A DNA stretch of 64,000 nt from Blastocystis hominis. Its lineage: Eukaryota; Sar; Bigyra; Opalinata; Blastocystidae. The notes under the pieces are model-generated. The model saw only the letters and a list, made by a program, of their open reading frames with translations, made no database searches and was not told the DNA's origin. Position numbers and translations under genes: made by a program. Positions 1 through 11,285 of the stretch are shown one piece after another; position 1 is the stretch's first letter, and every line of letters begins with the position of its first letter. The stretch is taken from the NCBI RefSeq assembly GCF_000151665.1, contig NW_013171816.1, positions 191,001 to 255,000 on the forward strand. The letters are read 5' to 3'.

Positions 1-36
1 GACTTATTGAATAGGAATCGATCACTGTATACATAG

Positions 37-120
37 AATAGAATAGAATAGAATCAAATAGAGGTGAAATGGATAAAACAAGGCAATGAAACTAGAATAG
101 AATAGAATAGGATAGGATAG
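37..120. repeat. AATAG pentamer microsatellite tracts
   Basis: Tandem GAATA/AATAG units occur in two short clusters with interruptions. Simple-sequence DNA, no coding meaning seen. Confidence 0.7.
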
Positions 121-182
121 AATCCGATTGAATAGCATTGGAAATCATATTGGATTCACCATTCAATCAATCCAACTATCAT

Positions 183-208
183 TTGTTTGTTTGTTTGTTT
201 GTTTGTTT
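183..208. repeat. (TTTG)n microsatellite
   Basis: Six tandem TTTG units. The sequence contains the same 8-mer as the Blastocystis poly(A) motif (TGTTTGTT), but no gene lies upstream, so it is read as a chance microsatellite. Confidence 0.7.
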
Positions 209-1927
209 ATCAATGAGTCACAAAACATGGATTTATCAATTTGATAATAATGGAATCAAATCGGATGTGTTTGATACTTGATAGTTGTAGTTAGTAGTAA
301 TATCAATCGTGGTTTCACAATTCGATATTTGGATGGAATGTCGTATTCTTCAATATCACACAAACCACTCATTCACTCATTCATTCACTCACTCAATCAA
401 TCAATCAATGGATGAAAGATAGCTGATTCAAAATGCAAATGAATGTTGAATATCGTAAAGAATCAATTCATCATTCACACTCAATAATACTGATAAGAAT
501 AGAAAGGCTGTTCAATCCATTGATTGATTGAATGATTGAATGATTGAATGAATGGTGTGTATTTGGTTAGTTTTCGATCTCCATTCATCATTATCATTAT
601 CATGGTATCATCATCCACATTATTCATCGGTCTATTTCAGCATATTGCATACCATTAGATCATTTTGGTATTGTTGATCATGAATAGAATGATTGGATAG
701 GATCGATCAATCAGAATCAGAATCAGAATCAGAATCAGATTGATGATGAGTATTCAACCATCAATCCTCGTGATTATTATTTCTATTAGTAGTAGTAGTA
801 GTATTTGTTCGATTATCAATGATATAGAATCGATCGAATGATTCATTGATAGCAATCCAATCGACTGATAGAATTATACAATTGATTCGATCGAATCCAA
901 ATGGAACAATCACTCAAACACATTGTAGTCTCAATGGTTGTTTTGCAATTGAATCGATCGAGATTCATGAAATCATTATGTTCGATCATTGTATTAGCTG
1001 GAATCTATCATTGTGCTGTATTGCATAACAATACTCTTATTTCTTTCTTTCTGATCATTATTATCATTATTATTATCATTATTATTGATATCATTCAAAT
1101 CATTAGATCCCATTCGAACAAGTCAATATGGAATCAGCATTTGATAATCACAATACAATAATGAGATATATTGTGAGAACCATTTGTGTTGTGGTTTGAA
1201 TATGAGTATTTGGATAATGGGTTTTCTTGGAATCCATTGTTTGATTGTATATTCAATATGCTGTTTGTGATTTTATACCGATGAATCCACAAATCACATA
1301 TTTCGAATGAATCTTGATCGAACGACTTCAATCGAATCGTTTTGACAAGATTCATTACACTTAATCCAATTGAATCAATAGGAATCGACACAATCCATAT
1401 TTGTTTGTTGAGATAGTATTCATTTGGATAATACTCAATGATTCATTATTCTTTTGTTTTTGTTTTTGTTTTGTTTTGATGTTGCTTATCTATTTTTGAT
1501 TATTCCATTTTTCATTTATTGTTGTTGTTGTTGTTGTTGTTGTTTTTCAACTTTTGGAATTGATTGTAGTTCATTTTATTATTTCATTTTCGATTTTGAT
1601 TTTTAGTTTATTCTTGTTTGTTTTGCTATTCTTTAGTTTTCTTTGTTTCTTATTTTCTTATATTTGTACATTTTATTCCTCTTCTTTCTTCGTTTTTCTT
1701 TTGTTTTCTTTTGTATTATATGATTCTAATTTGTTTTTAGTTTTTCTTTTTTCTATTTTCTTTTTCTTTATTCTTTTTTATATTCTAACAATCATCTTAT
1801 TATTCACTATTCACCAGACAAATTGGATTGTGTCGATTCTTATTGATTCAATTCTCATAAGGAAATATGTGATTATTTGTTTGGACTGTTCCATGTTTTG
1901 TTTTGCTTATTTCTGTTTGTTTTCTGT

Positions 1928-1929
<2 letters not shown>

Positions 1930-2000
<71 letters not shown>
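1930..2000. repeat. (ATT)n trinucleotide microsatellite
   Basis: About 23 uninterrupted ATT units in 71 bases. It creates artificial poly-Leu and poly-Tyr open frames on the plus strand, which are not treated as genes. Confidence 0.9.
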
Positions 2001-2004
<4 letters not shown>

Positions 2005-2136
2005 CCATTTTAACCAATCATCGAATCAATCATGTGCCATCAGTTTGAAACAACAATACAAATTCCACAGATCATTGTAAAATGAATCAGATAGAATTGT
2101 TCCAATCATAATCAATCGAAATGTGTTCCTATTAAA

Positions 2137-2226
2137 CGAATCAAATCAAATCAAATCAAATCAAATCAAATAATCAAACGGAATCGAATGAAACACAATG
2201 AATCAAATCAAATCAAATCAAATCAC
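2137..2226. repeat. (AAATC)n microsatellite pair
   Basis: Two runs of tandem AATCA units separated by about 30 bases. Confidence 0.8.
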
Positions 2227-2299
2227 CTAACAAGATAAGATAAGATAAGCTTAAACGTACCAAATGGAATTGAAATCTATGAAAATCATATGAAATCAA

Positions 2300-2570
2300 T
2301 TCCATTCTATTTATCAACAATACTCGAATCGATTTCGATTGAACATACCCCAATGATACAAGTAGATTGACATTTTGAAACAGATTTGGAATATCTATTT
2401 ACCATCTCTATTCAATATTTAGATCCACTTTCCAATGTCACCAAAACGAGGACAACAGAAACTCCATTATACAGAAGTTAGTGATGTTAGACTTGGAAGA
2501 TCCAAAGCAAATCATTTGCAATCAATTCATTGTTACTTCGAAGTGTCAATGAACAAGAATCATCATCATC
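2300..2570 (-). pseudogene. Decayed LRR-exon relic
   Basis: On the minus strand this stretch aligns by eye with the exon-intron-exon pattern of the LRR cluster at 41.7-46.1 kb. A piece equivalent to the exon end CSLIMR is followed by an intron-like spacer and then a DLPSLTSLTSV exon. That exon carries an in-frame TAA, and the expected intron acceptor TAG reads TTTGG, so it can no longer be spliced and read. A second stretch near 2330-2430 matches 10050-10140. This is a dead fragment of the same family. Confidence 0.5.
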
Positions 2571-3192
2571 CCATCTTTCTCCCCTACCTTCCAGTATCCG
2601 ATATCATATGACACACATTGTTTTTCCTTTTTCTTATTCATTCATTCATTCTGTTTTCCTTCATTAAATCATTCATAGATTAATGGATCATTGATTGTCA
2701 TAAAGGAAACACTTGATTCTTTGCTTTCATTGATTCCATTTCTTCTTTTGTTGACAAGGAATATTGTTATTGATTTTGATGGTCTGGAATCAATGAATGA
2801 ATGGTAGGGGAGAAAGAGAGAAGTGATAATAGCAGCAACAACATTCACAGCAACAACAATAATAGTAGTTATAGTAAGCAATGGACCAAACTATCTATCA
2901 AATGATTTAATCAATAATCAGAACCTACAATACGAAATCATTTCAAATCAATCCGATTGATGTTTCATGACAACAATCAATCTTTCCATGCAAACCGATA
3001 ATCAAATGATCTTCTCTTCATTTATATTTAAATCTGAATCGATTCACATAGATTCATTCAATTATGTGGATTGTTTGAAATTGATATGCATACTTGGTAT
3101 TTGATTGTTTTCACATATCGAGTTTGTTCTTCATTTCGATCATTCCACATAACAATCTAATTGATCTATTATCCAGAATCGATCAGTAAGTA

Positions 3193-3221
3193 TGATTGAT
3201 TGATTGATTGATTGATTGATC
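3193..3221. repeat. (GATT)n microsatellite
   Basis: Seven tandem TTGA/GATT units, immediately left of an AT-rich hairpin. Confidence 0.8.
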
Positions 3222-3222
3222 C

Positions 3223-3271
3223 ATGATAATAATAATACTCATATTATTGGTAATATGAGTATTATTATCAT
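3223..3271. repeat. Inverted repeat (hairpin)
   Basis: Two arms of about 21 bases (left arm beginning ATGATAATAATAATACTCAT) are reverse complements apart from one extra AAT in the left arm, with a loop of about 4 bases. It could form a strong cruciform or hairpin. No gene flanks it closely enough to call it a terminator. Confidence 0.7.
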
Positions 3272-5649
3272 AGATTTGGTTCTTTTCTTATTTCTTTATT
3301 ACACTACACATATGATTGTTTCAATATCTCTTTCTATCATGATTACTATTATTATTAATCATCAATAGCTATGAATTGTTCTCAGATATTCTTCTTATTC
3401 TTATTCCTTTTATTGTTATTATTCTCATTATTGCTTGTTATTCACATACACATTGTTTGTTCTACATCAATTTGGTATTGATTCGATATCGGACACTGCA
3501 TTGAGTTAACAGTTCATCCATTTGGATTATTACTCATGTTATTGTTCGTTCCTATTATGTTGTTGCTGCTCATTACTTCATTTCATTTCATTTCATTTTA
3601 GTTCTGTTCTAGACATTGCTTTTGAACACATAATCTTATTATTATTATTCTCATTGATTTCTATTACTGTTATTATTGTTGCTGTGCCATTTTAACGAAT
3701 TCATTGTCGTTATTATTGTTATTTGCTTTGTTGTTTGATAGATTCATATTATGAAAGAGTATACAGAATAGGTATCGATTCAATCAATCAATCAATCAAT
3801 CATGCGTTAAACAGTAATAAAAGCATGAACAAATGATTGATTGAATGAATGATTGAATCGATGACATTATTGATGCAGAATTACAGTTCATTGGTTGTGA
3901 TAAAGGTCTTTGTTGTTTTGTGAATCACTCCACAGAGAAAGAATCTTTCATTCATTCATTCATTCATTCAATGATTTGTTGGTTGATTCAATCATTCAAT
4001 CAGCCATCCAAACCAAAGTGAATCAAATATGATACTATGAATGAATATAGAATAGAATAGAATAGCATAGATTGAATGAATAAATGACATTTTTGTTACT
4101 GATTTACAGATTATTGGTTGTGAGTAGTGTATTGAGATTGTCAATCACTTCTTAGATAAGATATCATTCATTCATTCATTCGTTCATTGATTTGATCGTA
4201 TAATCATTCAAATATCCCATTGCAATTCACATTATTGGTCCACTTTATACAGATTTAACGATATTTCCTTGTCAACAATCCATCATTCATTCTTATGGTA
4301 CAAAATATACATAATCACAGTATGCACTCAATTCAAATCGATGTTTGTAGGATTACTCATTCATTCATTCATTCATTTGTTTTCATTTCAGTGTTGAATT
4401 GCTGAAATCGAATCGAATCCAACTCCAATATCACAACCAATCACATTCCCATTCATTTCGATTCTCTCTCATTCACTCTTCATTATCATTATCACGTATT
4501 ACATTCATAAATAACTAATACATATCATTGAATGGATTAAGATCTTAAGCAATGAATACTATTTCTTCTTTCCTTTCTTTTCTCCTTTCTTTCATCCATT
4601 CATAGTACAAACCATCTCCATGCTATGCAATCTTTGTACATCCAATTCATATTCATTCAATAGATTATGACCAATTACACAAATCATTCCAGTACTATTC
4701 TATTCACATATAACATACAATCTGTCATAATATCTAGGAATCATTCAGTTCCAACCATTATATACCAATCATTGTGCATTCCAACTAACAATAACGGAAT
4801 TTACTACAAACTCCAATCATTCATTCATCGATTGGTTATTCCAGTACTAAGTATCAACAGTATTGTTCCTGCTACTCAGAATTAGTTATTTTATGAAAAT
4901 GGATTTAACAGAATCAAACATTGTGTTAAACCAATGAAATGATAGAATCGTGTTTGTCTGGATTTTGTTTGTTTTGAAGCAAAACTATGCATGATCTATG
5001 TAATTCATTTCAGGATGTGCTAAAACAGATCCCTGTGAAATATCATCATTTCAGCTATTGTTCGTCATAATTTGTGAAAATGACTTCATTTCCATTGCTA
5101 CTTCGTATATATGTTATTTTCTACTATTCTATTGCATTCTAGTATTGTTGTTGTTTTCATTCATATTGGCCATCTCTGATTATTCCACACTTACCTATCT
5201 TATTTTCACAGTATTCTATTCCATGGAGCATAATAATAAACCAAAATATACAATCAATCACAAATACACATTATTCTCTCTTCCCATACAGAATAATGAT
5301 GATGATGATAACAAAACATCAACTATTCACAATCAATACTATTGAGAGTAACTATTGTGAAGAATCTTGTTTGTTAATACTGCTCATTCCTTCTCTCAGC
5401 TTATAACACGAACTAGCAACATTATTAGTTGTCACATTTAGAATGTGAATTCATTATGGGCTTTGATACAATTCATATCACACAATATGTACCAAAATGA
5501 AACACCACTATGCATATCTGAATATGCTAGTATTCATCAATTGTATGTTCAATATGACTGCTGATTAACAGCAAATGATAATCGATATTTAGAAGAAATA
5601 AGAATCACTATTATAATGACTAGTGATAATGGCTATACTATATTAATTG

Positions 5650-5970
5650 TAACAACAATACATGATCCTGGTTATAGTATTGCAAGATTAGCCAACTTTG
5701 TGTGAATAGATTGAATAGGCATTATGAAACTGTGAGGAATATTATCCATTCACATCAAAAATCAGTTGTTTCGACTTATAGAGTTTTATCAAATGTTAAA
5801 ACTTGGACTGCCAATGATTATTCTCTAAATTAAGCATTTCTTCTCACTATTTCTAAAACTGAAGAAAAGATTGTTACTCCGAATTCGGATAATCATAGAG
5901 TGTCATTTCGGAATATCTATTATCCTCGTGAATCAATCGTTTTTTGGTTACGAAATATTGTGCTTTAATC
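5650..5970 (+). pseudogene. Possible transposase or HTH-protein relic
   Basis: A plus-strand reading gives GYSIARLANFV, then after a +1 shift NRHYETVRNII, resembling the helix-turn-helix of IS630/Tc1 or Hin-type recombinases. The frame continues for about 90 codons with one TAA, ending near 5967. At least one frameshift and two stops are needed, so it is dead if real. No terminal repeats or catalytic residues were found. Family assignment is a guess from the HTH-like spacing alone. Confidence 0.25.
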
Positions 5971-6454
5971 AAGTGACTCTAACATTTCAAATTGAAAATG
6001 ATACAGAAATAGAACAATATCGTTTATCATAAGGGAAACATATTGAAGATAAGATAGGTAGTGATACAAATAACGATGTAAACTGCATGATATACAATTA
6101 TCAAGCCCCACAATACATGTTCAAGTCTTTCCGTACATCCACCATTCATATTAATTCAAGATATCTTAATAGTGTATATATAGAAGTGATTCTATTTGTG
6201 ATAATCCATTATTCCCTTTTTAACAAGGATCAAGTATTCGTAGTATTGATTTGATTTGGTATTTGATCGATATTTACACATCTAAATGATATCTTAAGCA
6301 ACACCTATATGATTATCAAATGATATTTCGAATAGATTTGGTATATCTGAATTCCTGAGTTCTCTAAAAATATGTTGTAGGGATGAGAATGGTTTATCAA
6401 GAATCGTTCAAGAAGTGTCAACTTGTGAATTCATAGAAAGAAGAAATACTATCA

Positions 6455-9217
6455 TCATTTAATACCAACAATCCATTCATTAAACACACAGTTACAATCT
6501 AATAGTAATATGTGGAACTGGAGGAAAGGCAAGAAGTAAGTAGTCTTGGAAGCAGGCTTCTTAGGCAGGGTCTTTCTGTCTCTCTTGACCATGAAGAGAA
6601 TGCCGAGAACCAGCAGAACCACACCGATGATGATCAGAACAATTCCGATCAAGAAGTACAGATCCAACTTATCCTCGATACAATACGAAGTCGGAATCGC
6701 CCACGAAGCCGTAGCCTTGTCCTGGTTCAACACGCACGTTCGCTCGCTCACTCCCTTGTAGCCAGAGATCAGCGTGCAATCGTACGAATAGCTCTCGTTC
6801 GCGGCGGTTCGTGGGAAATCGGCCATCGCTTCGCAGTGAGGCACATCCACAGTGATGTAAATCGTCACGTTGGTGCTGCCAGCAGAGTTGCTCGCAGTCA
6901 CCACATACTCCGTACGATCCGTTGCATTCACCGAGGTTCCATAGATAGCACCCGAATCCGAGGCAATACCCATTCCCTCGGGCAATTCCGGCGAGATCGT
7001 GAACGACTCCACCGTTCCGTTGTACATAGCGCTCAATCCCTCGTAGTTCACGTTGGTGGTAACCACGATCTCCTTCTCCTTGTAATCCAGATTGGTCGGC
7101 AAGTCCAGCACGCACTCGTCCATCTTCAGAATCGACAGTTCGCCATTGCTGCAAGTACGATACGCCACACCGTGGTAGTTCTCGGGGCAGGGCTCTTCGT
7201 AGCGCTCTCCGTCAGCCAGCGAGATTCCCTCCACTCCCGAGCAGCCAATCGGCGTGACCGTGATGGTCACGGTCGCCTGGGCGGAGCCCGCGTCGTTGCT
7301 CGCAGTCACAGTGAAGGTGTAGGTGTCCGCCTCCTTGATCGATCCGGCGATCACTCCGTTGTCCAGCAGCTGCAGACCACTGGGGAGCGAGGGGCACGAG
7401 AACACGTCCACCTTGTTCGACACAGAGGGCTCGATGCGGATCGCTTCCAGCGAGTCGCGGCTCATCGAAGCGGGCGAATAGGAGAAGCTGGAAGGAGCCA
7501 GCAGCGTGCATCCCTCGTAGTTGATGGGCTGGAACACGCCATCGACACACTCACGCGTCGCCATGCCCGAATAACCTTCAGGACACATAGCAGCCTCCGA
7601 GGTCGCTCCGTTCATCACAGCAGGGAACTCGTCCAGAGCCTCGCAGCCATTATCTTCCACCGTGATGCTGATCGTCACCGACTTGGATTCCGCGCTGTTG
7701 GTTCCGGTAATCTCGTACTCGGCAGCAGGCGAAGGCACAGTGGGCGTACCCGAGATGGTTCCGTCCTCACCCAGCACCAGACCCTCCGGCAGATCCTTGT
7801 TGCACGAGATCGAAGGGAACGCTCCATCCGTCAGCAGAGAGATCGGGGTCAGTTCCTGGTTCGTCTTCAGCACGATCGAGTTCACTCCGTAGGTGAAGAA
7901 ACCGCTCAGACGCGGCGTACAGTGCTCCAGACTGGGCTCCTCGAACTCGCCTCCCATGCAGCGAGCCATCGCGTAACCCGTGTAGTACTCAGGACACACA
8001 GCCACCGAGTACTCGCCGTGGTTCGTGGCCAGATACTCAGCCGTGGCCTCACAGTTCACAACGATCGAGGTGAGAGAAATCTCGGTCTGCAGCGATCCAG
8101 CCGAGTTGGTCGCCGTGATGGTGTACTTGTTTCCAGTCTGCGTGCTCTGCAAAGCTCCGGAAATCACTCCAGTGGTGGGATCGAGCGTCAGATCGGCAGG
8201 CAGCTCGGGAGCCACGTTGTAGGACTCAACCGATCCGCTGACCGTGGGCTCGAAGGACTGTTGCTTCTGGTAGATGATGGTCACTTGGTTGTTAATGCCG
8301 TAGATCACAGCGATGGGAGGCAGCAGCGTGCACTGGTTGTCCTCTTCCTCCTCCAGCTGGTTGCCCGTCGGCGTCGACACGCAGGTACGATAGATGAAGC
8401 CAGTGTATCCAGTGGGGCAGGAAATGAACGCCTTGCTGCCCACGTACGCGCTCGAATAGTTGTCCTGCGAGGCACACATCTCAGCAGCCTTGGTGTTTCC
8501 GAAGTAGACCTCGGCCATTACGATACCCTGCAGATTGGACTTGTAGGCCTCCAGCTTGTACATGTTGTAAGCCACCGTGTTCGTGAACGTGTACTCTCGG
8601 TTGTAGCCGTAGCCTCCAGCAGACTCCCAAGTAGGCTGCTGCGCCATCAACAACTGCCAGGTCGCACCATTATCGTTCGATCCGTACAGATCCAGATGCT
8701 TGGGACGACGAGGAGCCTCACTTCCAGCATAGAAACGAAGGTAGTTGATGATCACACGGCGGTTGTTGTTGTAGGTCCAGGCAGCCCACACGTGGTACGT
8801 TCCGATCATCGCATCCTCGTTCATGACGTTGAACTTTTTATTAATGTTCTTATCGAAAATGTTGGCATTGGTCTCGTGCCACTCATCATCATCATAACCG
8901 AAATCCGAAGCGCTCATCGTTCCATCCACCACCAGATCGGTCGAAGTGTACACGAACTCCACTTTCACGTTGAACTCGTTCTCTTCAGGGATGCTGATCG
9001 TGTGGGTTTCCACGCACAGCACGTTGTTCTGGTTGGAGACGTGGCTCATATCGATCGAGATGCGAATGCCCGTAGCGGCCTCCGCCTCGGTCACAGGCTG
9101 CGTCAGATGGTTCGTGGCTCCCTGAGGCAGGTTGTAGCGAGCGTTCTCCTCGTCATCGATGTACAGAATGAAACCTCCACGCGTGTGCACAGTCACATCC
9201 ATGGTGGCATACGGCAT
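6455..9217 (-). CDS. Type I membrane protein with alternating Cys-rich and Ig-like (He_PIG) modules
   Basis: The open frame covers 920 codons. The N-terminal third looks like a jelly-roll binding domain, including the stretch GGFILYIDDEENARYNL. Then come about five copies of a two-part unit: a Cys-rich segment of the form C-x(12-15)-CPxGYxG-x3-RxC, and an Ig-like He_PIG segment of the form LPxGLxLDxxxGxISG. A single membrane helix lies near residue 855 (FLIGIVLIIIGVVLLVLGIL), followed by a short Lys/Arg-rich tail. This predicts a cell-surface protein with a large ectodomain. The beginning is uncertain: homologous-looking sequence continues upstream to about 9340 but crosses a TAG at 9245-9247, and no signal peptide was found. 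The last ~25 residues after the basic tail are hydrophobic and may be untranslated read-through. Related to the larger protein at 36.3-41.3 kb. Ligand unknown. Confidence 0.8.
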   Translation of the reverse strand: MPYATMDVTVHTRGGFILYIDDEENARYNLPQGATNHLTQPVTEAEAATGIRISIDMSHVSNQNNVLCVETHTISIPEENEFNVKVEFVYTSTDLVVDGTMSASDFGYDDDEWHETNANIFDKNINKKFNVMNEDAMIGTYHVWAAWTYNNNRRVIINYLRFYAGSEAPRRPKHLDLYGSNDNGATWQLLMAQQPTWESAGGYGYNREYTFTNTVAYNMYKLEAYKSNLQGIVMAEVYFGNTKAAEMCASQDNYSSAYVGSKAFISCPTGYTGFIYRTCVSTPTGNQLEEEEDNQCTLLPPIAVIYGINNQVTIIYQKQQSFEPTVSGSVESYNVAPELPADLTLDPTTGVISGALQSTQTGNKYTITATNSAGSLQTEISLTSIVVNCEATAEYLATNHGEYSVAVCPEYYTGYAMARCMGGEFEEPSLEHCTPRLSGFFTYGVNSIVLKTNQELTPISLLTDGAFPSISCNKDLPEGLVLGEDGTISGTPTVPSPAAEYEITGTNSAESKSVTISITVEDNGCEALDEFPAVMNGATSEAAMCPEGYSGMATRECVDGVFQPINYEGCTLLAPSSFSYSPASMSRDSLEAIRIEPSVSNKVDVFSCPSLPSGLQLLDNGVIAGSIKEADTYTFTVTASNDAGSAQATVTITVTPIGCSGVEGISLADGERYEEPCPENYHGVAYRTCSNGELSILKMDECVLDLPTNLDYKEKEIVVTTNVNYEGLSAMYNGTVESFTISPELPEGMGIASDSGAIYGTSVNATDRTEYVVTASNSAGSTNVTIYITVDVPHCEAMADFPRTAANESYSYDCTLISGYKGVSERTCVLNQDKATASWAIPTSYCIEDKLDLYFLIGIVLIIIGVVLLVLGILFMVKRDRKTLPKKPASKTTYFLPFLQFHILLLDCNCVFNEWIVGIK

Positions 9218-9345
9218 AGCCGAGTACAGATTGAACTTGGTGTACTAGTAGGCAGCAGTGTACTGAGGAGCAGGCATATCGGCGAGAGTACCGGATTTTA
9301 AGGATGTGTTGCCTTTGTACAATCCTTTAATGTTATTTCCGATAA
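9218..9345 (-). pseudogene. Possible 5' extension of the surface-protein gene, interrupted by TAG
   Basis: Reading upstream of 9217 in the same frame gives about 40 more plausible codons (including MPAPQYTAAY, then a stop, then YTKFNLYSAM). These align with the start of the jelly-roll unit in the large surface protein, where the equivalent position is a Tyr/Phe. The TAG at 9245-9247 cannot be removed by a 28-37 nt GT-AG intron: the only upstream GT would give 47 nt and the wrong phase. Either the gene is 5'-truncated or disrupted, or the true start lies at 9217. Confidence 0.4.
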
Positions 9346-9532
9346 CTGCAACTCTAGACACATTTTAAACCATATTCGATGCAATTAAATGAAGATCTAT
9401 TCTTGTGACAGTAGAAATGTTGATTAGTACTGTGATATCTATACGAGTCGAGAGTGAGAATGATAGGAATATGAAAATGAGATCAAATTTGGAGCGTTGT
9501 TGTTAGAAATAGTATAGAGGGATAATAAACTT

Positions 9533-9834
9533 TTGGAAATCGTTCGCAAGATTAAATGGGCTATCATTCTAGAATGCGAACGATATAATGACAACACTAC
9601 CGCTTCCAATCAATGTACTGTGTGTGTCTATAAATACACTAATTATGATTTGAAAGAATCGTTTTTTAAAAATGATGGAGGATACTGGATCGATCAGAAT
9701 AATAGATTGCATCTCGAAAAGTGAAATGGAGAGATGGAGTGGAAGGAATTTGTGTGACAAATGGTACACTCGCTTCACAAGCCGAAACAAAAGCCGAAAT
9801 CCAAACCCACTCCGAAATTAGTACTTGCCCCTGC
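9533..9834 (+). CDS. Small hypothetical protein, possibly two exons
   Basis: A 63-codon frame with mixed composition starts at a TTG at 9533, and no ATG start was found. If a 25-nt GT-AG intron starting at 9721 is removed, the frame extends to about 9829 with a basic, Arg/Asn-rich tail. No family recognised. It could be a fragment of a decayed gene, because both sides are AT-rich and gene-poor. Confidence 0.2.
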
Positions 9835-10049
9835 TTCAATTGTAGTTACTATCGTTCCAAAACGCTAAGAATTTGCTCCTCTTTGAATGGTTAAATAGAA
9901 TGAGATAAATCAAAGCATTTATATTTTTGTCAATTACACATTAATTATAAATCCATATTCAATTCATATTGAAAAAACGTGTGGATTTGCTAGACATAAT
10001 GGGAAAGTATGGGAGAAACATCTATGAATTTTATCCAATCAATCAAACT

Positions 10050-10730
10050 ATACTCGAAATTGATTTCGAATGAACTATTGCAAATGAATTAGGTAGCTTT
10101 ACACTTTGGAGATTTGGAATATCTATGAACTACTACTATTTAGCATGTAAAACTACTTTCCAAATTAACTATACCATAACTCCAAAATCCAAAACCCTTA
10201 GAATTAATGGATATAAGATTTGGAAGATCTACAAAAAAAATCATTTGCATTCATTTCATCGTTACTTTTCATTATCAATGAACTTGAGTTTTCATCTCTA
10301 TTTCCTTCTGCTGCACCAGTCCCAAGTTCTATGGAATGCAATAATGGAAGATCTACATCAATCATTTCATTCACATTCGTTCAATACTTTCAATTATTGT
10401 TACTTGAGATTGACAATATGTCCAATCACCTAATGTAATGGATTGTAGATTCGGAAAATCTATATATTACCCAAATATTCAATATCATATCAATACCTCG
10501 AATCACAAATAAACTAAAACAGAAATTGTATGACCAATCGCCAATTGTACCAATTTGAATGGATTGTAATTGTGGTAGATTCTTCAATTCAAAGTCGCCT
10601 CCAAAATCACTGAAACTGAATTCACCGATTTCTATTGATTCCAATGATCCACAATTCAATATGTGGAATGATTTCGATTCATCATTTCCATACCAATAAT
10701 TCTCTTGGGTAAATTAATTCTTTCCGATTT
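10050..10730 (-). pseudogene. Isolated LRR-exon fragment
   Basis: The minus strand encodes the hallmark block of the LRR family: SLESIEIGEFSFSDFGGDFE and then LKNLPQLQSIQIG. A phase-1 intron beginning GTATTGATATGATATTG and a DFPNLQSITLG exon follow. Further exon-like pieces (DLPLLHSIELG) lie to the left. No 5' MORN-type exon, start codon or long continuous reading is present, so this is a truncated copy of the cluster at 41.7-46.1 kb. Neighbours are AT-rich and empty. Confidence 0.55.
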
Positions 10731-10739
10731 TGATAGTTT

Positions 10740-11285
10740 TCATTAGTGGCAGTATTATTCCCTTCATACTGCAATTGAGCAAGTATTGCTTGCTTTAGTA
10801 TAATAATGGTACTTGTAACGGACTATAATACCCGATGGCATTACAATTGCCTTACTGTCCAACGTTCATTGAGCTAAAAGCAGAAAACAATATTTAATTG
10901 AGAACAAAGTGTATTATTCAATTATAATGCAAATAACAGAATGGACTTTACTAAGTCAAATAAGAACCTCTATATTGTTTCATAATGAGAATCAATCCAC
11001 TCTTTGCATGGATAGATATACCTACACTGGAAATCCAGACCTATATCAAAGAATTAAAGTCTTCAGTATCATTTACTATGAGGAAAGAATACTTTATTCC
11101 ACTTATTATTGTTAAGCAGTTCTAGTTGTCCTCCCAAATAGAACTCCATCAAATCAACACTGACAAATCCTTACTGTATAGAGATGGCGAATAGCAGCTG
11201 ATCACTGTTGTGTGTATAACAAATCAAATAAGTTGGATAGAAATAACGATACAATTGCGAATACCAATGATGAATTCAGGGTTAG
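10740..11285. other. Intergenic, nothing recognised
   Basis: AT-rich. One 68-codon plus-strand frame (10909-11115) has no domain features and is not called. Confidence 0.6.

Larger units (their letters stand above)
1..6454. other. AT-rich gene-poor region with simple repeats
   Basis: No convincing intact gene is seen here. The sequence is dominated by short-period repeats built from GAATC, GATTGA, CATT and AATAG words and by runs of A/T. It contrasts sharply with the GC-rich coding DNA that begins near 6.5 kb. Open frames here are low-complexity (for example one that is mostly Phe/Tyr around 1554-2048) and lack domain features. Two decayed coding pieces are visible and are listed separately: an LRR-exon relic near 2.3-2.57 kb and a helix-turn-helix-like piece near 5.65-5.97 kb. 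Seen directly: composition and repeats. Inferred: subtelomeric or intergenic decay zone. Confidence 0.7.

Noticed and set aside
183-208. TGTTTGTT run as a poly(A) signal
   Set aside because: No upstream coding sequence; part of a TTTG microsatellite.
1554-2048. 164-codon Phe/Leu/Tyr-rich frame
   Set aside because: Product of T-rich sequence and the ATT microsatellite, not a membrane protein gene.
6512-9301. 929-codon plus-strand frame opposite the surface protein
   Set aside because: Same antisense artefact of codon bias; Arg/His/Ser-rich with no recognisable motif.
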